Below, piece after piece: positions 23,899 through 26,609 of a DNA stretch of 26,609 nucleotides. The first letter of the stretch is position 1. The number at the start of each line of letters is the position of its first letter. The stretch covers positions 1-26,609 of the forward strand of contig CBDTXZ010000022.1 of assembly GCA_965364515.1 (NCBI GenBank), written 5' to 3'. The notes beneath the pieces are model-generated. The model worked only from the letters and a program-made list of their open reading frames with translations, searched no databases and was not told the DNA's origin. Made by a program: the position numbers and the translations under genes. This DNA comes from JAHEDH01 sp965364515 (GTDB lineage: Bacteria; Actinomycetota; Acidimicrobiia; Spongiisociales; ZC4RG35).

Positions 23899-24807
23899 AT
23901 GCTCGTCGACACCTACTTCGCCAGGGCAGCCGATCCTCGATCGGCGGCGAAACGTGTGCGCATACGAGGTCCTCTATCGATCCGGTCCGGAGAGCGCTGC
24001 GGCGGGGATCATCGATGGTGAGTCGGCGACCGGCCAGGTGCTCGCCAGTGCGTTCAACGACCTGGATCTCCCCGACCTCCTGGTCGGGCGCCCAGGGTAC
24101 GTGAACCTGTCCGCGAGACGATCCTCGAGCGGGCACTGCTGTTCTTCCCTCCCTCGCGGGTCGGCACCGGGGTGCTGGAGACGCCGAGATCGATGCAGGA
24201 CTGATCGAAGCGCTTCGGGAGTTGCGGACTCTGGGCTACGAAGTGGCGCTCGATGACTTCACGCTTCGCGACGGTCGCAACTCGCTGCTTCCACTCGCGG
24301 ACATCGTGAAGGTGGACCTCCAGCTGTTGACCCCGGAGGAACTCGGCGGCACTGCGTCTGTGCTCCGGTCGATGGGCATCACGATGCTGGCCGAGAAGGT
24401 CGAGACCGCCGAAGAGTTCGATCAGTGTGCCCGACTCGGGTTCGAGCTGTTCCAGGGGTACTTCTTCGCCCGTCCCGAGCTGGTGTCTGGGAGAAGGCTC
24501 GACGAGGGAAGGGGGCGGCTCGTAGGTCTGCTCGAAGAACTGCACCGGCCGGATCTTCAGTGTGCCGGACTCCCTGGCGGACCGTCCGATCGAAGAGGTG
24601 GTCGACGCACTTCCGCTCTCGAGGGGCGTGGTCGACGCCCTCGTGAGTCGTGCAGGGATCAAGGGTCAGGTCCTCGAAGCGGCCATCGCGTACGAGCGAG
24701 CCGAGTGGGACGAGCTCCCGTCGATCGGCGTCCCACATGCAGAGGTGTCCGGGGCCTACCTCGAAGCCATCGACTGGGCGAGCGCGATGTCGAAGGCAGT
24801 CGCGTAG
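23899..24807 (+). pseudogene. Broken EAL-HDOD signalling protein (YuxH-like)
   Basis: The remnant is read in four frames. It starts MLVDTYFAR, and one extra G at about 23924-23926 shifts it. The next part reads QPILDRRRNVCAYEVLYRSG and onward to PGYVNLS. A missing base near 24112 leads to an ETILERALLFFPPSR segment. A missing base near 24184 leads to LGYEVALDDF, IVKVDLQLLT, MLAEKVET and FQGYFFARP. Near 24552 the frame jumps from EELHRPD directly to IFSVPDSLADRPIEEVV, the tail of an HDOD domain, and ends with DWASAMSKAVA. About 100 residues of HDOD core are missing compared with intact relatives, as I recall them. The EAL-position glutamate also appears lost (VLE preceded by Gly). Intact members are scaffold-type c-di-GMP-family proteins. 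This copy cannot make a normal product unless the indels are sequencing errors. Confidence 0.8.
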
Positions 24808-24888
24808 TCGATACCGACGACGCCAGGTGGGCAGGGGCCACCGCCTTGGTCTGGCTCGGCTCGCGGTGGTGATGGCACACTGCTTATG

Positions 24889-24960
24889 GCGCACCGCGCG
24901 CGGTGCGCAGGCGCGACGCCGCTCGGCCGGCGTGACGAAGCCGGCACCGGCTCGCCGGTG
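24889..24960. terminator. Perfect 20-bp palindrome plus GC-rich hairpins downstream of the monooxygenase gene
   Basis: GCGCACCGCGCGCGGTGCGC (24889-24908) is an exact palindrome. It is followed by two GCCGGC copies and by CACCGGC/GCCGGTG (24945-24960) with almost no loop. The block lies between the pseudogene and the monooxygenase stop at 24962, so termination on the minus strand is the simplest role. No T-run is present. A protein-binding site is the alternative for the 20-bp palindrome. Confidence 0.45.
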
Positions 24961-24961
24961 A

Positions 24962-26221
24962 TCACGTCAGCTGCGCGGCGATCGCTTCGCCGATGTGACC
25001 GGCGTCCTCCTCGATGCCATAGATGATTCCGGACTTTCTGGTGTAGAGCCACGGAAAGCCCAGGAAGTAGATACCGGGGACGGGTGAGACGCCGCGCAGG
25101 TGGATGGGGCGACCGTGTTCGTCGACGACGGGCGCCCGGAGCCAATCGAGGCTCGTCGTGAAACCAGTGCACCAGATCACCGCACCGACGTCGGCTTCCC
25201 CGAGATCGAGCGTCGTCGAGCCGGCCGCTGCGATGTCGGGACCGGCCGGTGCATCGGCCGGATCGATGTCCTCGGCGGGGTGGTCGAGACCGTGGATGTC
25301 GATATGGGCATCGACGTTCCGCTTGAACTCGGCAGAGAAGGCATCCGCGAAGGCGATGTGTTCTGCGAGTCCGTCGTCGGTGTTCAGACGACCGTCGCGC
25401 ACCGATTTCAAACGGCCCATCAGCCGGATGCCTTGTCGATGAAGTGCCTGGAGGCTCACCGTCTTGCCGAGCCGGCCGACCCCGGAGACCTGGGGCTGCG
25501 CCGCGAACTCCATTCGGGGATCCGGGAGATCGGCGACGGTCTCGCTCCACTTGCCCAGGTCCGTCATCCACTCCAGTGCGTCGCGTCCTCGGTATCTGCG
25601 GGGTACCCGAGCGACCCTGCTGGTGCACAGGTAGACCGAGCGGCCGGATGCCGCGAGATCCTCGGCGATCTGACAGCCAGACTGCCCGCTTCCGACCACG
25701 ATCACGGCGCCGTCGGGAAGCAATCCGGGAGCTCGGTACTCGGAGGCGTGGAGTTGTGTCACCGACTCGGGGAAGCGGCCTGTGATCGTTGGGACCTTCG
25801 GAGATTGCATCAGCCCGGTTGCCACTACGACACTGCGCGTGAGCAGCACTCGGCGCATCCCCTGGGCATCGACGACGTGGACCTCGAAACCGGGTGATGG
25901 CTCGGATACCTCGACCAGTTCGACAGTGACCCCTCGTTGGATCGGGAGTGAATGCCTCTCTGCATGCTGTTCGAACGAGGCAACCAGCTCGTCCCGCAGA
26001 TAGAACCCGTCGCGTGCGCTGCCGTCGTACGGCGATCCTGGCAAGCTGTTCATCCAGTTGGGGGTGTTGACAGCGAAGGACTCCCACCGCTGTGATCGCC
26101 AGCTCTCACCGATCTCTCCGCGCTCGAGGATCGTGAACCGGAACTCTGATTGCTTGAGGAGGTACCCGATTCCGAGTCCGGCCTGTCCGGCTCCCACAAC
26201 CACCACGTCGAACTCAGACAC
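24962..26221 (-). CDS. Flavin-containing monooxygenase (CzcO-like NAD(P)/FAD oxidoreductase)
   Basis: This is a 419-residue cytosolic flavoprotein. The FAD Rossmann motif is GAGQAGLG (residues 10-17) and the NADPH motif is GSGQSG (177-182). Between them is a segment resembling the FMO fingerprint (FPESVTQLHASEY, with His158). ATG-like motifs VVVATG and VIWCTGF complete the group-B monooxygenase pattern. Members oxygenate N, S or ketone substrates, and the substrate cannot be read here. The GTG at 26221 is chosen for its ribosome-binding site GGAAGG 8 bases upstream. ATG 26236 and GTG 26242 are in-frame alternatives. It stands in the same direction as the transpeptidase gene, 143 bases downstream of it. 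Confidence 0.85.
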   Translation of the reverse strand: MSEFDVVVVGAGQAGLGIGYLLKQSEFRFTILERGEIGESWRSQRWESFAVNTPNWMNSLPGSPYDGSARDGFYLRDELVASFEQHAERHSLPIQRGVTVELVEVSEPSPGFEVHVVDAQGMRRVLLTRSVVVATGLMQSPKVPTITGRFPESVTQLHASEYRAPGLLPDGAVIVVGSGQSGCQIAEDLAASGRSVYLCTSRVARVPRRYRGRDALEWMTDLGKWSETVADLPDPRMEFAAQPQVSGVGRLGKTVSLQALHRQGIRLMGRLKSVRDGRLNTDDGLAEHIAFADAFSAEFKRNVDAHIDIHGLDHPAEDIDPADAPAGPDIAAAGSTTLDLGEADVGAVIWCTGFTTSLDWLRAPVVDEHGRPIHLRGVSPVPGIYFLGFPWLYTRKSGIIYGIEEDAGHIGEAIAAQLT

Positions 26222-26364
26222 CTTGCCGCCTTCCATTCGCACGCTGTATGCGGGCTCCGACTGTCACGCTACCGCTGCAGGTCCTCCGCGTGTGGAGATA
26301 CCGGCCAGGGTCGCACGGTCGGACACGAAGACGGCGGATCGGGTCACGGCCCACCGCATGAGAA
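26222..26364. other. 143-base gap between the transpeptidase and monooxygenase genes
   Basis: No gene, hairpin or clear promoter was found here beyond the ribosome-binding site GGAAGG (26230-26235) of the monooxygenase gene. The gap may hold a monooxygenase promoter or a terminator for the transpeptidase gene, but neither can be read with confidence. Confidence 0.3.
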
Positions 26365-26609
26365 TCACCCCGAGCCCTTGATCGTCACCTTCATGCCGAC
26401 CGCCATGGTGTCCCAGAGGGTCTCGATGACATCGTTGGGGAGACGGACACAGCCCAGCGATGCCGCTTCTCCGATCGACCACGGCTGATTGGTGCCGTGG
26501 ATCCCGACGATGCCGTCCCCGCCGTTGAACTCCGTCACGACGTCCGATCGGGCCGACAGCCCGAACGCGTACGGTCCCCACGGGCCGTTCGGGCTCGTGA
26601 GCTGGACGG
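26365..26609 (-). CDS. L,D-transpeptidase (YkuD domain), C-terminal part (5' end beyond window)
   Basis: The minus-strand frame is open to the window edge and ends at 26365, giving 81 complete codons without a start. The YkuD catalytic signature is present: IHGTNQPWSIGEAASLGCVR, where the His of HGT and the Cys of GCVR are the active-site residues. These extracytoplasmic enzymes make 3-3 peptidoglycan cross-links or attach proteins to the wall. The sequence then runs LPNDVIETLWDTMAVGMKV and ends soon after, so the catalytic domain is at the protein's C-terminus. The N-terminal signal and any Ig-like or PG-binding domains lie outside. No other frame here carries such a motif. Confidence 0.88.
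   Translation of the reverse strand, partial: VQLTSPNGPWGPYAFGLSARSDVVTEFNGGDGIVGIHGTNQPWSIGEAASLGCVRLPNDVIETLWDTMAVGMKVTIKGSG

Noticed and set aside
1..26609. CRISPR arrays, tRNA or rRNA genes, insertion sequences, prophage genes.
   Set aside because: No repeated spaced units, no tRNA-like cloverleaf arms or rRNA signatures, and no transposase, integrase or capsid motif were seen on either strand.

Overview
The window is a gene-dense, GC-rich stretch of a bacterial chromosome, most likely from a free-living actinobacterium. An Acidimicrobiia-like lineage is my best guess. The evidence is GTG starts, a Nei2-type glycosylase, a mycobacterial CysA2-type rhodanese, menaquinone genes, several acyl-CoA genes, and an exported protein with S-layer-like repeats carrying paired cysteines. 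The lineage is inferred from gene content only. Most neighbours in the same direction overlap by 1 to 4 bases, and several convergent genes are separated by only 3 to 21 bases or overlap.

Left part (1-7415). A 5'-truncated nei-type glycosylase (+) converges on a DUF2269-like membrane protein (-). A GDP-mannose pyrophosphorylase (manC, +) follows. A small cytochrome c lipoprotein, menC and menD (+) form an overlapping respiratory and menaquinone unit. It converges on a minus-strand unit transcribed murI, then a MerR-like regulator, then menF.

Middle part (7488-15810). An HSD10-like SDR (+) and an SRPBCC protein (+) are followed by about 400 bases without a supportable gene, ending in a perfect 12-bp hairpin. 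A sufE-like gene (-) diverges from a CysA2-type sulfurtransferase and a two-domain GNAT acetyltransferase (+). The GNAT gene converges on a minus-strand unit malQ, an acetyl-CoA-synthetase-like ligase and tam.

Right part (15910-26609). An AI-2E family permease overlaps an alpha-methylacyl-CoA-racemase-type CoA transferase. Next comes a secreted metzincin-like protease with three SLH-like repeats, whose 3' end overlaps a REC-HisKA-HATPase kinase (-). Divergent from the kinase is a TetR regulator followed by a long-chain-type acyl-CoA dehydrogenase and an MFE-2-like SDR, which looks like a beta-oxidation operon. The tetR promoter carries a perfect palindrome exactly between its -35 and -10 boxes, and transcription probably starts at the GTG. 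Behind this operon lies a decayed EAL-HDOD gene with three single-base frameshifts and a missing HDOD core. The window closes with a flavin monooxygenase (-) and the C-terminal half of an L,D-transpeptidase (-) that runs off the edge.

I found no CRISPR array, RNA gene, insertion sequence or phage module. The most interesting signals are the TetR operator with its leaderless promoter, the eroded EAL-HDOD gene, the protease with an altered zinc motif, and a few perfect palindromes next to promoters or gene ends. I see no convincing new multi-gene system.
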